The position numbers were made by a program, and so were the translations under genes. A model generated the notes under the pieces. It did not search any database, was not told the origin of the DNA, and was given only the letters and a program-made list of their open reading frames with translations. A stretch of DNA of 56,458 bases, from NCBI RefSeq assembly GCF_002160525.1, contig NZ_NFKT01000032.1, positions 1-56,458 on the forward strand. Reading direction: 5' to 3'. The stretch is from Lachnoclostridium sp. An169 (lineage in GTDB: Bacteria; Bacillota; Clostridia; Lachnospirales; Lachnospiraceae). Shown piece after piece: positions 44,763 through 53,827 of this stretch (position 1 is its first letter; each line of letters starts with the position of its first letter).

Positions 44763-44807
44763 TAGGAGACAAAGAAATCATCGAGGCGGTAGTGTAGAAG
44801 AGAAAAG

Positions 44808-44853
44808 CAGGCAGGATGAAAGAACAGTGTTTCTTTTGTCCCTGCCTGTTTTT
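44808..44853. terminator. Terminator between the ATPase and the hyp operon
   Basis: CAGGCAGG (44808-44815) and CCTGCCTG (44841-44848) pair and are followed by TTTTT. It closes the ATPase side and lies 39 bases past the hypE stop on the other strand. Confidence 0.75.
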
Positions 44854-44891
44854 CGGTTCATTTCCATCAGCAGATTGTCGGCGCATATATA

Positions 44892-45941
44892 TCAGCAGAT
44901 TCTCGGCAGCTGCATCCCTGTGAGCTTGGTCAGGATCCGGTGCCCGCCGATGGGAGTCTTTAACAGAACCTTCCCCGGCATATCCTCTGTGACTGTCCCA
45001 ATCCGGGCAGCGTCTTTCCCTTCCGGAAGCGTCCTCATGGCGGCGAGAACAGCCTCTGCTTTTTCCGGAGCACAGACCACCAGCATGCGTCCCTCACAGG
45101 CACAGTACAGCGGATCCAGTCCGAGCATATCGCAGGCGGCTTCCACCACGGGATCTACGGGAATGTCGTTCTGGATGAGTTCAATAGAGAAAGGCATCCC
45201 TTCCGAAAATTCATTCAGAGTGGTGGCAACGCCGCCCCGGGTGGGATCCCGGAGGATGCGCACTGCTCCGGCGTCAGCGGAGCCCCCGGAGGTGTTCGAT
45301 GTCTGCTGTGCTGCCTCGAGCACTGCGGCGCTGATGCTGTGGAGAGGGGCACAGTCGGAGACGAGGGGACTTCCCTCATCCAGAAGCCCTGCCCGCGCCA
45401 TCATGACGGCGGTGCCGTGGCAGCCTGCAGTGCCGCTTATGAGCACGGCGTCGCCGGGGCGTATTCCTGATTTCCCCGGAAGGACGGCGCGGCGCAGCCC
45501 GATTCCGGACGTATTGATATAGATGCCGTCTCCTTTTCCTGATTCCACGACTTTTGTGTCTCCGGTGACGATTATCACGCCGCATTTTCTGGTCTCTGCT
45601 GCGACCGAGGCAACGATTTCTTTCAGGTCAGCAATCGGGAAGCCTTCTTCCAGGATGAGGGAAAGACTTAAGTATCTGGGCGTGCCTCCCGCCATGCACA
45701 GATCGTTTACCGTGCCGCAGACGGAGAGCTTTCCGATGTCGCCTCCGGGAAAACGCCAGGGCGTCACCACGAAGCTGTCCGTGGAGAAGACCAGCCCGCT
45801 CCCTCCCGTATCTGCGAGAACTGCGCCGTCGCCGAGCTCTGTGAGAAGCGGGTTGTCAAATGCAGGGAGAAGGACAGAGTCGATCAGCTCCGACGTCTTA
45901 AGCCCTCCGCTTCCGTAATCCAGTGTAATTCTATCATTCAT
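44892..45941 (-). CDS. hypE: HypE, carbamoyl-dehydratase for hydrogenase cyanide ligands
   Basis: This 349-residue enzyme converts the carbamoyl group received from HypF into thiocyanate on its C-terminal Cys. The sequence ends PRIC, exactly the expected reactive C-terminus. PurM-like motifs are LDYGSGGLKTSELI, TDSFVVTPWRFPGGDIGKL, VTGDTKVVESGKGDGIYI and RILRDPTRGGVATTL. It is the last gene of hypABFCDE. AGAGG precedes its ATG. Confidence 0.95.
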   Translation of the reverse strand: MNDRITLDYGSGGLKTSELIDSVLLPAFDNPLLTELGDGAVLADTGGSGLVFSTDSFVVTPWRFPGGDIGKLSVCGTVNDLCMAGGTPRYLSLSLILEEGFPIADLKEIVASVAAETRKCGVIIVTGDTKVVESGKGDGIYINTSGIGLRRAVLPGKSGIRPGDAVLISGTAGCHGTAVMMARAGLLDEGSPLVSDCAPLHSISAAVLEAAQQTSNTSGGSADAGAVRILRDPTRGGVATTLNEFSEGMPFSIELIQNDIPVDPVVEAACDMLGLDPLYCACEGRMLVVCAPEKAEAVLAAMRTLPEGKDAARIGTVTEDMPGKVLLKTPIGGHRILTKLTGMQLPRIC

Positions 45942-45962
45942 ATGGATGAACCTCTTTTCTGT

Positions 45963-47057
45963 TTATCTGTCGTACTGATATGCCGCCGCACAGGCGCCCT
46001 CGCCGGAGACCATGCACGGTCCCACCGGATTTTCCGGAGTGCATGTGCTGCCAAAGAGAGGGCACTCTCCCGGAGAAAGGACGCCGCGGATGATCTGCGC
46101 GCAGCTGCATCCGGGAATCTCACGGCTGCCGGGAAGGGTGAGGTGAAATTTCTCCCAGGCGTCCCATTGCCGGTATTCTTCCCGTATCCGGAAGCCGCTT
46201 TCTTCGATATGCCCCAGTCCGCGCCAGTCGGAGGGAGCGGAGCAGAATACCTGACCGATCAGTTCTTTCGCCGCCGGATTCCCCTGGGGGCGGACCAGAC
46301 GGGTATATTCGTTGACGAGGGCAGGCGATTTCCGGGTGATCATCCGGGTCAGTTCCAGGACACAGCCGAGCAGATCCGCGGCTTCAAATCCGCCAACCAC
46401 CGCCGGCAGTCCGTATTCCTCCGGCAGAAAGGCGAATGCGTCAGAGCCGGTGATGGCCGCCACATGTCCGGGACACAGGAATCCGTCCACGGCAAAGTCC
46501 GGGGATTCGATCAGCGCCCGAAGCGCAGGGAAAGTCTTTTTCAGAAGACAGAGAACGGAAAAATTCGTCACCCCGAGGGAAGCTGCTTCCCTGATGCAGA
46601 CGGCTGTCCCGGGGGCAGTGGTCTCGAATCCGACTCCGAGGAAAACGACTTCCAGTTCCGGGTGCTCCCGGGCTGTCTGCAGCGCCTCCATGGGCGAATA
46701 GACGGAGAGCACTTTTGCGCCGGCGCCCCTGCGGTTCATGAGGCTGTCGCCTCTGCGGGAACCGGGGACGCGCAGAAGATCGCCGTAGCTTGCGATGAGA
46801 ACGTCCGGCTTTTCGGAGAGCGAGAGAATCATATCCATTGCCCCGGCGGGGGTGACGCAGACCGGACAGCCGGGACCGGAGAGCAGGCGGATGGAAGGCG
46901 GCAGGACAGTTTTCAGTCCGCTGCGGGCGATTGCCATGGTGTGTGTGCCGCAGATTTCCATGATCCTGATTTCCCCGGAAGAGGGCGCATATTGCCGGAT
47001 TTTTTCAAGCGTGCCGGCAGCGTTCCCGGGATTTTTAAAGTCCTGTTCACAAAGCAT
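45963..47057 (-). CDS. hypD: HypD, hydrogenase iron-ligand assembly protein
   Basis: This 364-residue [4Fe-4S] protein forms the HypCD scaffold on which Fe(CN)2CO is built. Hallmark Cys motifs are present: MEICGTHT, LSGPGCPVC, FLCPGHVAAI and the C-terminal CSCAQIIRG ... CPLFGSTC cluster ligands. ATG 47057 (GGAGGAG upstream) is chosen over a longer in-frame start, because the longer frame overlaps the hypC gene extensively. It overlaps hypC by 11 bases. Confidence 0.95.
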   Translation of the reverse strand: MLCEQDFKNPGNAAGTLEKIRQYAPSSGEIRIMEICGTHTMAIARSGLKTVLPPSIRLLSGPGCPVCVTPAGAMDMILSLSEKPDVLIASYGDLLRVPGSRRGDSLMNRRGAGAKVLSVYSPMEALQTAREHPELEVVFLGVGFETTAPGTAVCIREAASLGVTNFSVLCLLKKTFPALRALIESPDFAVDGFLCPGHVAAITGSDAFAFLPEEYGLPAVVGGFEAADLLGCVLELTRMITRKSPALVNEYTRLVRPQGNPAAKELIGQVFCSAPSDWRGLGHIEESGFRIREEYRQWDAWEKFHLTLPGSREIPGCSCAQIIRGVLSPGECPLFGSTCTPENPVGPCMVSGEGACAAAYQYDR

Positions 47058-47265
47058 TTTGAATCTCCTCCAACAGTTCCAGATTTTCCTTTGCTTCTTT
47101 TTCCGACATTTTTTCGATGGCAAATCCGGCGTGAACCATGACGTAATCGCCGGGAAGAGCGTCCTCGATAAAGTCAATCCGGACGGACTGGGTCAGCCCT
47201 CCGGCGTCGCAGGATGCTGTCTTTCCATCTATTGTTTTAATTTTCATCGGCATTGCCAGACACAT
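47047..47265 (-). CDS. hypC: HypC, hydrogenase maturation chaperone
   Basis: This 72-residue protein begins MCLAMPMKI, with the essential N-terminal Cys2 that binds the Fe ligand precursor and the hydrogenase large subunit. VRIDFIEDALPGDYVMVHAGFAI and the C-terminal KEAKENLELLEEI helix complete the fold. GAAGGAG lies eight bases upstream. It overlaps the end of hypF by 29 bases and the start of hypD by 11. Confidence 0.95.
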   Translation of the reverse strand: MCLAMPMKIKTIDGKTASCDAGGLTQSVRIDFIEDALPGDYVMVHAGFAIEKMSEKEAKENLELLEEIQNAL

Positions 47266-49741
47266 GACTGTCACTCCTTCTTTTTCGTGCGATGGCGAGC
47301 TGTCCGAGACAGATCCCTTCATCGCCGGTAGAAACCTGATGGTGTGTATATACGTGAAATCCGTTTTCCTCAAGCAGCGAGGTGATTCCGGACAGGAGGA
47401 ACCGGTTCTGGAATACACCTCCGGAGAGGACAACGGGAAGTTTGCAGGGATTTAGCGCCAGGCACTGTTCCAGAGCCATGCAGCAGAGTGTTGCCTGAAA
47501 ACGCAGGGCAGTTTCTCCCGGCGGTCTGCCCTTCTGGATGTCCCGGACGATTCCGCGGATGACCGGGCGGGTGTCAAAGATGCGGACACCCCATTTGTTA
47601 TCTCCTCTGTCCTCCATATAAAAGGAAAGGGGATAAGAGAGTTCTCTGAGGTATGTCTCTGTCTGACCCGGAACAGTATCCGGAACTTCCAACGGGCAGA
47701 GCGATTCCACGAGGGCGGGCGCTTCCCCGTCATAGCTGACATCTGCGCGGTCAAGAAGCAGGGAGCATACTCCGTCGAAAAGCCGTCCGATACTGGAAGC
47801 ACGGGGCGGGATTGAGGAGTGGATCAGGCGGGAGAGCATTCTGCATCTGTCCTCCGGCAGGGATATGAGTCCTTCCGGGCTGATCCCCGCGTCCAGGAGA
47901 AGCGCAAGGGCGATCCGGCTGATCTCCTGGACGGCTTTGTCTCCTCCGGCGAGAGAAACGGGGCGGATGGAACCTGTGCGCCTGAAGTCAGAGTAATCTC
48001 CGGTCAGGAATTCGCCGCCCCAGACGGCGCCGTCCGTTCCAAGCCCCGTGCCGTCCCAGATGATGCCGAAGCAGGGTTCGGACAGGGCGTTGTCCGCCAT
48101 GCAGGAAGCCATATGCGCCCAGTGGTGCTGCACCTGCAGAAGGGGGACTTCTCTGCGGGAGGCTTCTTCTGCGGCAATCCGGGTGGAAATATAGTCCGGG
48201 TGCAGGTCGCAGACGAACAGGGATGGTTCCAGGCGGAAGAGGCGCTCGTAAGTTCGGCGCGCTTCATTATAATGGGCGGCTGTCTCGGCATTTTTCAGAT
48301 CCCCGATATAGGGGCTTAAAAATACTTCGTCACCTCTCCCAAGGGCAAAAGAAGCTTTCAGTTCCGCGCCCATGGCGAAAATGCCGCCCTTGTCTTCTGT
48401 TTCCGGGCTGGCCGCGTCTCCGGAGGTTTCGGCGGCGCACTCCTTCATCTTCAGCGGCGAGGGGGCATATCCCCGGCTCCGCCGGAAAAAACAGGGAGCG
48501 CCCTGCCACTCCATGACGAGAGAATCATCGCAGCGGTTCTCGATGGGGCGGTTGTGCAGAAGAAATCCATCTGCCACATCCCCGAGGGCGGTAAGCGCCT
48601 CTTTGTTTTCCGTGATCACCGGACATCCGGAAACATTTCCGCTTGTCATGACCACCGTGTCCGGTCCGCCATACGTCCCGTCCAGAAGAAGCATGTGCAG
48701 AGGCGTGTACGGAAGCATGACGCCAAGGCGGGGGCTGAAGCTTAACTCCCTGAGCACTGCAGAATCCCGGTCCTTTTTCGCAAGAAGGACGATCGGACGC
48801 GCGGGACTGGCGAGAAGGCGTTCTTCTTCCGGTGTCACACGGCAGATCCGGCGGACTGCCTCCAGGGAGGAACACATGACAGCCAGGGGCTTTTCCGGGC
48901 GGTGCTTGCGCTGTCGAAGCCGACGGACTGCTTCCGGTCGGCAGGCGTCACAGGCAAGATGAATTCCGCCGATGCCTTTCACTGCGAGAATCCCGCCTTG
49001 GACGAGCAGTTCCTGGGCAGCACGAAAGGGCTCCGGATCCATTCCGGCGGCTGTGCTTTCCGATGGGAGAGTTTGTGTTGTGCTTTCCGGAGGGAGAGTT
49101 TGTGCCGTGGCCTTTGGCTGCATCGCTTCTCTGGCTTCTCGATAAAAGACCTGCGGACCGCACGCCGGGCAGCAGTCGGGCTGCGCGTGATAGCGGCGGC
49201 TGCGGATGTCGTGGTACTCCTGTTCACATTCCGGGCACATGGGGAACTGTTCCATGACCGTGCGCTCCCGGTCGTAGGGCAGATCCCGGATGATCGTGTA
49301 CCGGGGACCGCAGTTGGTACAGTTGATAAACGGATAGCGGTATCTGCGGTCCGAAGGGGTGTAAAGCTCTCTGGCACATTCCGGACAGATGGAAATGTCC
49401 GGGGAGACAAGAGTGTGTCCGGCGCTGATGCGGCTCTTGCGTATAACGAATTTCCCCGGCTGACAGGCGGAATCGGAATCGTCGGATGTCTCTTTGGCAG
49501 GCATTGCCCGGACTTCTTCGATTACCGCCATGGGCGGCGGGGAATCCTGCAGATCTTTCAGAAAGTGTTCCAGATTCTGCTCCGTCCCTTCCAGTTCCCC
49601 TTCCAGCCCTTCTGAGGTGTTGCGCACCCATCCGCCGATCCGGTATTTTTCTGCCAGTCTGTGGAGAAAGGGGCGGAAGCCCACGCCCTGGACGATGCCG
49701 GATACCGTCAGGCGGATCCGCGTCATGGATTCCCGACTCAT
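47237..49741 (-). CDS. hypF: HypF, carbamoyltransferase
   Basis: This 834-residue enzyme transfers a carbamoyl group from carbamoyl phosphate to HypE. The domains in order are acylphosphatase (GIVQGVGFRPF), two zinc-finger pairs (CPECAREL..CTNCGP; CPECEQEY..CCPACG), YrdC (GIGGIHLACDA ... HRPEKPLAVM) and the Kae1-like carbamoyltransferase (DLHPDYIST, QHHWAHMASC, DGTGLGTDGAVWGG, SGGVFQNRFL). Residues ~215-235 hold a nine-residue repeat, TAQTLPPES / TTQTLPSES, from a 27-base tandem duplication at 49052-49105; this linker lies just after the zinc fingers. The start overlaps the hypB stop (ATGA). Confidence 0.95.
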   Translation of the reverse strand: MSRESMTRIRLTVSGIVQGVGFRPFLHRLAEKYRIGGWVRNTSEGLEGELEGTEQNLEHFLKDLQDSPPPMAVIEEVRAMPAKETSDDSDSACQPGKFVIRKSRISAGHTLVSPDISICPECARELYTPSDRRYRYPFINCTNCGPRYTIIRDLPYDRERTVMEQFPMCPECEQEYHDIRSRRYHAQPDCCPACGPQVFYREAREAMQPKATAQTLPPESTTQTLPSESTAAGMDPEPFRAAQELLVQGGILAVKGIGGIHLACDACRPEAVRRLRQRKHRPEKPLAVMCSSLEAVRRICRVTPEEERLLASPARPIVLLAKKDRDSAVLRELSFSPRLGVMLPYTPLHMLLLDGTYGGPDTVVMTSGNVSGCPVITENKEALTALGDVADGFLLHNRPIENRCDDSLVMEWQGAPCFFRRSRGYAPSPLKMKECAAETSGDAASPETEDKGGIFAMGAELKASFALGRGDEVFLSPYIGDLKNAETAAHYNEARRTYERLFRLEPSLFVCDLHPDYISTRIAAEEASRREVPLLQVQHHWAHMASCMADNALSEPCFGIIWDGTGLGTDGAVWGGEFLTGDYSDFRRTGSIRPVSLAGGDKAVQEISRIALALLLDAGISPEGLISLPEDRCRMLSRLIHSSIPPRASSIGRLFDGVCSLLLDRADVSYDGEAPALVESLCPLEVPDTVPGQTETYLRELSYPLSFYMEDRGDNKWGVRIFDTRPVIRGIVRDIQKGRPPGETALRFQATLCCMALEQCLALNPCKLPVVLSGGVFQNRFLLSGITSLLEENGFHVYTHHQVSTGDEGICLGQLAIARKRRSDSHVSGNADEN

Positions 49742-50478
49742 GATCTGTCATCCGCGGGAGCCGCTTCCTCCGCCGGGGCAGTCTCGCCCGCCGCAGTCGC
49801 GTCTCCTGTCAAAGCCGCATCCTCGCCAAACGCAGCGGAGATTTTCCCTGCGATGAATTCTGCCAGTTCCCCGACACCTTCCCCATCGCGGCTGTTGACA
49901 TGGAAGAAGGGCGCGCCGGGATTTACGGTATGATAATTTGCCACAACCCGCTCCGCATCAAAATCGAAATAAGGAAGCATGTCGTACTTATTTAAGACAA
50001 GGCAGTCGGTATCGGTAAACATGAGCGGGTATTTCTCTACTTTGTCGTCCCCTTCCGGTATGCTGAGGAGGGTGATACGCAGAGATTCCCCGATCCGAAA
50101 CTCTGCCGGGCACACAAGATTCCCGATATTTTCCACGAAGATCAGATCCAGAGAATCCAGGGGGAGCTCCGGCAGGATCGCACGGATGCTCATGGCTTCG
50201 ATGTGGCAGGCTCCGTCTGTGTTGAGCTGCACGGTGGGGATCCCCAGATCCGCAATCCGCTCGGCGTCGATCTTTCCTGCAATATCTCCCTCAATGACTC
50301 CGATGCGGAAACGGTCTTTCAGGGCGCCGATAAGGGCGGTAATCATGCTGGTCTTTCCGGCGCCGGGACTTCCCATGACATTGACCATGCAGATTTTATG
50401 CCCTGCCAGTGTCTCCCGTACTTCCTGGCTCACATCCTCGTTCCAGTCCATGATCTGGTGCAGTACCTTTATCTCCAT
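49738..50478 (-). CDS. hypB: HypB, GTPase for nickel insertion
   Basis: This 246-residue protein has the P-loop VMGSPGAGKTS (~34-44), GVIEGDIAGKIDAERI, FVENIGNLVCPAEF and VLNKYDMLPYFDF, the SIMIBI-class GTPase of HypB. It works with HypA to deliver Ni to the hydrogenase large subunit. The N-terminal CxxCGC nickel motif and His-rich stretch are absent. The last 25 residues are an Ala-, Pro- and Glu-rich tail not seen in typical HypB. Its start overlaps the end of hypA by 83 bases. Confidence 0.95.
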   Translation of the reverse strand: MEIKVLHQIMDWNEDVSQEVRETLAGHKICMVNVMGSPGAGKTSMITALIGALKDRFRIGVIEGDIAGKIDAERIADLGIPTVQLNTDGACHIEAMSIRAILPELPLDSLDLIFVENIGNLVCPAEFRIGESLRITLLSIPEGDDKVEKYPLMFTDTDCLVLNKYDMLPYFDFDAERVVANYHTVNPGAPFFHVNSRDGEGVGELAEFIAGKISAAFGEDAALTGDATAAGETAPAEEAAPADDRS

Positions 50479-50821
50479 CTGTATCTACCTCCATACTTTC
50501 GATATAAAATTCTTTCCCCGAGAGAAGCTCCAGCCTGAGGCTGCCGCAGTGCGGACACTGCAGGCTGCGGGGAGTGATCTCGCCTTCCCTGCCGCAGTCC
50601 CGGCAGCGGACCCTGACCGGAAGAAACTCCGCCTCGATGCGTGCGCCCTCTGCGATGGTCCCTTCGGAGAGCATGTCCAGATAGACCTGGATACACTCCG
50701 GGACGATCCCTCCAAGCTGCCCCACACATATTTTTATGGCGCGGATTTTCACAGCGCCCTGTCTCTGTGCTTCTTTGAGACAGTAATCGAGCAGATGCTC
50801 TGTAATACTCAGTTCGTGCAT
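50396..50821 (-). CDS. hypA: HypA, nickel chaperone
   Basis: This 141-residue protein begins MHELSITEHLL with the Ni-binding His2 and has the zinc site CRDCGREGEITP..CPHCGS. HypA proteins are usually about 115 residues; the last 25 or so here follow KEFYIESMEVD and come from reading into hypB, which starts 83 bases before the hypA stop. A TAGAAT extended -10 on the minus strand (about 50855-50860) lies 34 bases upstream. It is the first gene of the hyp operon, divergent from ech. Confidence 0.95.
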   Translation of the reverse strand: MHELSITEHLLDYCLKEAQRQGAVKIRAIKICVGQLGGIVPECIQVYLDMLSEGTIAEGARIEAEFLPVRVRCRDCGREGEITPRSLQCPHCGSLRLELLSGKEFYIESMEVDTDGDKGTAPDHGLERGCEPGSTGDTGRA

Positions 50822-50932
50822 AACGGCACCTCCCCTGGAATTCCGAACACTACCATTCTAGCACATTCCGGGAGAAAAGAAAGAGTAAGAAAAATTTTGC
50901 CGGAAAAGGAAGAAGAAAGAACAAATTTGGTA

Positions 50933-50961
50933 TTGTAAAAAAAATGAATCAGGATTATAAC
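50933..50961 (+). promoter_or_regulatory. Candidate promoter of the ech operon
   Basis: TTGTAA (50933-50938) and TATAAC (50956-50961) are separated by 17 bases, about 95 bases upstream of echA. Confidence 0.5.
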
Positions 50962-51057
50962 AATAATGGGCAATTTTTTATTCAATATATACAGATATCT
51001 GTAAAAGTGTATCTGAATTATATGCCAGAATACATAAAGAGAGGAAGTGCTGAAAAT

Positions 51058-52950
51058 ATGACAATGATACCATTTTTAATCGGTATCCCGGTGCTGTTTG
51101 CCCTGATTTTCCCCTTTATGCGGGAGAGCAGATCCAGGGGAATCATGGTATACACAGGAGCCGGGATCGTGATGCTGACGACGGTGATTTTTATCGTTCA
51201 GTGGCTGGCAGGCGGGGCGGAAACGCTGATGCTCTATCCGTCAACGGAACTGGTGGATCATCTGATGGCAGCGGGGGATATTATCCTGATGTGCCTGATC
51301 GTATATCTGAGTATAAAATACAGAAGAATCCTGCCCATTCTGCTGTCCGTGGGGCAGACGGTGCTGATGCTTTATACGGAGTTCTCGACTGAGGTGGCGG
51401 AAGGACCCCACATGTCCGTGGACTGGCTGACCATTCTCATGTGCATCATCATCGCATTTATCGGAGGATTTATCTGTATCTATACCGTGGGGTATATGAA
51501 GGGATATCACGCGCATCATACAGATGTTCAGGACCGGCAGCCGTTTTTCTTTTCCATGCTGTTCCTGTTTCTGGCAGCCATGTTCGGTCTGGTCTTTTCC
51601 CAGAATCTGATCTGGATGTACTTTTTCTGGGAGATCACCAGTGTGATTTCGTTCCTGATGATCGGATATACGAGAACAGATGAGGCGGTGAACAACAGCT
51701 TCTGCGCTCTGTGGATGAACCTGCTGGGCGGTCTGGGATTTGCCGCAGGCATTACATGGATGGCGTTTATGGAAGGAACTGTCCAGCTGTTGGATGTGAT
51801 CAGTGCAGGCGCGGAGGTGCCGCTGATCTGTCTTGCCCTGGCGGGACTGACCAAATCCGCGCAGCTTCCCTTTTCCACCTGGCTTGTGGGGGCAATGGTG
51901 GCGCCTACGCCTTCCAGCGCGCTGCTTCACAGTGCGACCATGGTAAAGGCAGGTGTGTATCTGCTGATCCGTCTTTCCCCGGCGTTCTACGGAAATATGA
52001 CCGGGATTATCGTCTCAAGCATCGGCGGCCTGACATTTATCATGGCAAGTATGATGGCGATTGCACAGAATGACGGCAAGAAAGTGCTGGCATTCTCCAC
52101 AATCTCCAATCTGGGACTGATCGTGGGCTGCGCCGGGATCGGCGTGGAGGAGACGGTCTGGGCTGCCGTATTCCTGATGATCTTCCACTCGGTCAGCAAA
52201 TCCATGCTGTTCCAGTCCGTGGGCGCTACGGAAAACTGCCTGGGTTCCAGGGATATCGAGGATATGCACGGGCTGATTATCCGGATTCCGAAACTGGCGT
52301 ATATCATGGGAATCGGAATCGCCGGAATGTATCTGGCGCCTTTCGGCATGCTGATTTCCAAATGGGTTGCCCTCAAGGCATTCGTGGACTCCGGGAACTT
52401 TGTCCTGGTGCTCTTCATCGCATACGGCAGCGCCACAACCATGTTTTACTGGACGAAATGGCTGGCAAAGCTTCTGTGCTACCATATCCCGCGTGACACG
52501 GTGAAAGATGTGACTCACAGGGATGAATATGTATCCATGTCATTCCATGCAGCGGTGATGCTGCTTTTGTGCCTCTTCCTTCCTTTTGTGGCAATCAAGG
52601 TGGTCAATCCGATTGTGCGGGAGCTGTTCGGAAATTCCACAGACGTTCTGTCGATGAGTGTGCTTGCGACAATGGCGATTATGCTTGTGTCAATCTTCAT
52701 TGTCCCGGTGGTTATGTTCTTCATCAGCCGCAGGTCGCACCGGGAGCTGGTGCCGATCTATATGAACGGAATCAACGAGGGCGACAACCGCTACTTTACA
52801 AACAGCTTCGGGGATAAAGAACATCTGTATCTGAGCAACTGGTATCTGCGTTTTGAATTCGGGCGCAGACACCTGCGGATTCCGGCGATTATCCTGGCCG
52901 CTGCCGTGCTTGTACTCGGGTTCTGTCTTGTGATTGGAGGTGCCCTGTGA
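51058..52950 (+). CDS. echA: EchA, antiporter-like membrane subunit of the energy-converting hydrogenase
   Basis: This 630-residue protein has about 14-16 membrane segments and NuoL/Mrp signatures: YFFWEITSVISFLMIGY, LALAGLTKSAQLPFSTWLVGAMVAPTPSSALLHSATMVKAGVY and AFSTISNLGLI. Lys and Glu in these segments form the ion path in complex I relatives. ATG 51058 is used because GAGGAAG lies about 10 bases upstream; an in-frame start 114 bases earlier gives an unlikely hydrophilic extension. It is the first gene of echABCDEF. Confidence 0.9.
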   Translation: MTMIPFLIGIPVLFALIFPFMRESRSRGIMVYTGAGIVMLTTVIFIVQWLAGGAETLMLYPSTELVDHLMAAGDIILMCLIVYLSIKYRRILPILLSVGQTVLMLYTEFSTEVAEGPHMSVDWLTILMCIIIAFIGGFICIYTVGYMKGYHAHHTDVQDRQPFFFSMLFLFLAAMFGLVFSQNLIWMYFFWEITSVISFLMIGYTRTDEAVNNSFCALWMNLLGGLGFAAGITWMAFMEGTVQLLDVISAGAEVPLICLALAGLTKSAQLPFSTWLVGAMVAPTPSSALLHSATMVKAGVYLLIRLSPAFYGNMTGIIVSSIGGLTFIMASMMAIAQNDGKKVLAFSTISNLGLIVGCAGIGVEETVWAAVFLMIFHSVSKSMLFQSVGATENCLGSRDIEDMHGLIIRIPKLAYIMGIGIAGMYLAPFGMLISKWVALKAFVDSGNFVLVLFIAYGSATTMFYWTKWLAKLLCYHIPRDTVKDVTHRDEYVSMSFHAAVMLLLCLFLPFVAIKVVNPIVRELFGNSTDVLSMSVLATMAIMLVSIFIVPVVMFFISRRSHRELVPIYMNGINEGDNRYFTNSFGDKEHLYLSNWYLRFEFGRRHLRIPAIILAAAVLVLGFCLVIGGAL

Positions 52951-53813
52951 TGGAAAAAGTCTTATTTGTACTTGCCTATCTGATATTTGCGCCACTCCTG
53001 GGCGGTCTCCTGGACGGTGTGGAGCGAATCATAAGCGCCAGGATGCAGAGGAGAAAAGGACCGCATCTGCTTCAGCCGTTCTATGATATCGGCAAACTTT
53101 TTTCCAAAGAGATGATCGCGGTCAACAATGTCCAGCTTCTTCTGAACTTAAGCTACCTTGTGATCCTTGTGATTGCCGGGTGCATGCTGTTCGCCGGGGC
53201 TGATCTTCTGATGGTGCTGTTCATCTTAAGTACGGCGGACATGTTCCTGATCATGGCGGCGTCCAGCGATTCTTCCCCGTACGCCAACATGGGTGCGAGC
53301 CGGGAGATGCTCCAGATGATGGCATACGAGCCGCTGACCCTTCTGGTGGCGGTGGGATTCTATCTGACAACCGGATCTTTCCATGTATCGGACATCATCC
53401 GGGCAGATGTAAGCGCAGTGATCTGGATGCCGGGGCTGCTCGTGGGATTCATGTTCACTGCGGCGATCAAGTTCCGTAAATCGCCTTTCGACCTGTCCAC
53501 TAGCCATCATGCGCACCAGGAGATGGTCAAGGGAATTACTACGGAGATGTCAGGAACGACTCTGGCGATCATGAACATTGCGGAATATTATGAGATGATC
53601 CTGCTCTTCGGCATTTTCTGTCTGTTCTTTATCAACAGCACATGGTGGAGCTGGATTGTAGCAGTGCTCGCCTGCGCGCTGATCTTCTTTATGGAAACGC
53701 TGTGGGACAATGTGAGCGCCCGTGTAAAATGGAAAACGCTTCTCTACAGCTGCTGGGTAGTGACCCTGGTGGCAGGTGGAGTAAACATACTGATTCTGAT
53801 GCTGGATAAGTAG
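52950..53813 (+). CDS. echB: EchB, NuoH-like membrane subunit
   Basis: This 287-residue protein has seven or eight membrane segments and the NuoH-type loops RIISARMQRRKGPHLLQPFYDIGKLF and GASREMLQMMAYEP. These lie at the interface with the hydrophilic arm and relate to quinone-site residues in complex I. ATG 52950 overlaps the echA stop by one base, with GGAGG nine bases upstream. Confidence 0.9.
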   Translation: MEKVLFVLAYLIFAPLLGGLLDGVERIISARMQRRKGPHLLQPFYDIGKLFSKEMIAVNNVQLLLNLSYLVILVIAGCMLFAGADLLMVLFILSTADMFLIMAASSDSSPYANMGASREMLQMMAYEPLTLLVAVGFYLTTGSFHVSDIIRADVSAVIWMPGLLVGFMFTAAIKFRKSPFDLSTSHHAHQEMVKGITTEMSGTTLAIMNIAEYYEMILLFGIFCLFFINSTWWSWIVAVLACALIFFMETLWDNVSARVKWKTLLYSCWVVTLVAGGVNILILMLDK

Positions 53814-53827
53814 GGAGGAGGACAAGC

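Noticed and set aside
45942..47141. 399-codon + strand ORF opposite hypD
   Set aside because: It lies wholly antisense to clear HypD motifs and its translation is low-complexity, typical of GC-biased shadow frames.
50944..51057. Longer N-terminus for EchA
   Set aside because: It would add a polar 38-residue extension overlapping a candidate promoter; the 51058 start has a proper Shine-Dalgarno site.
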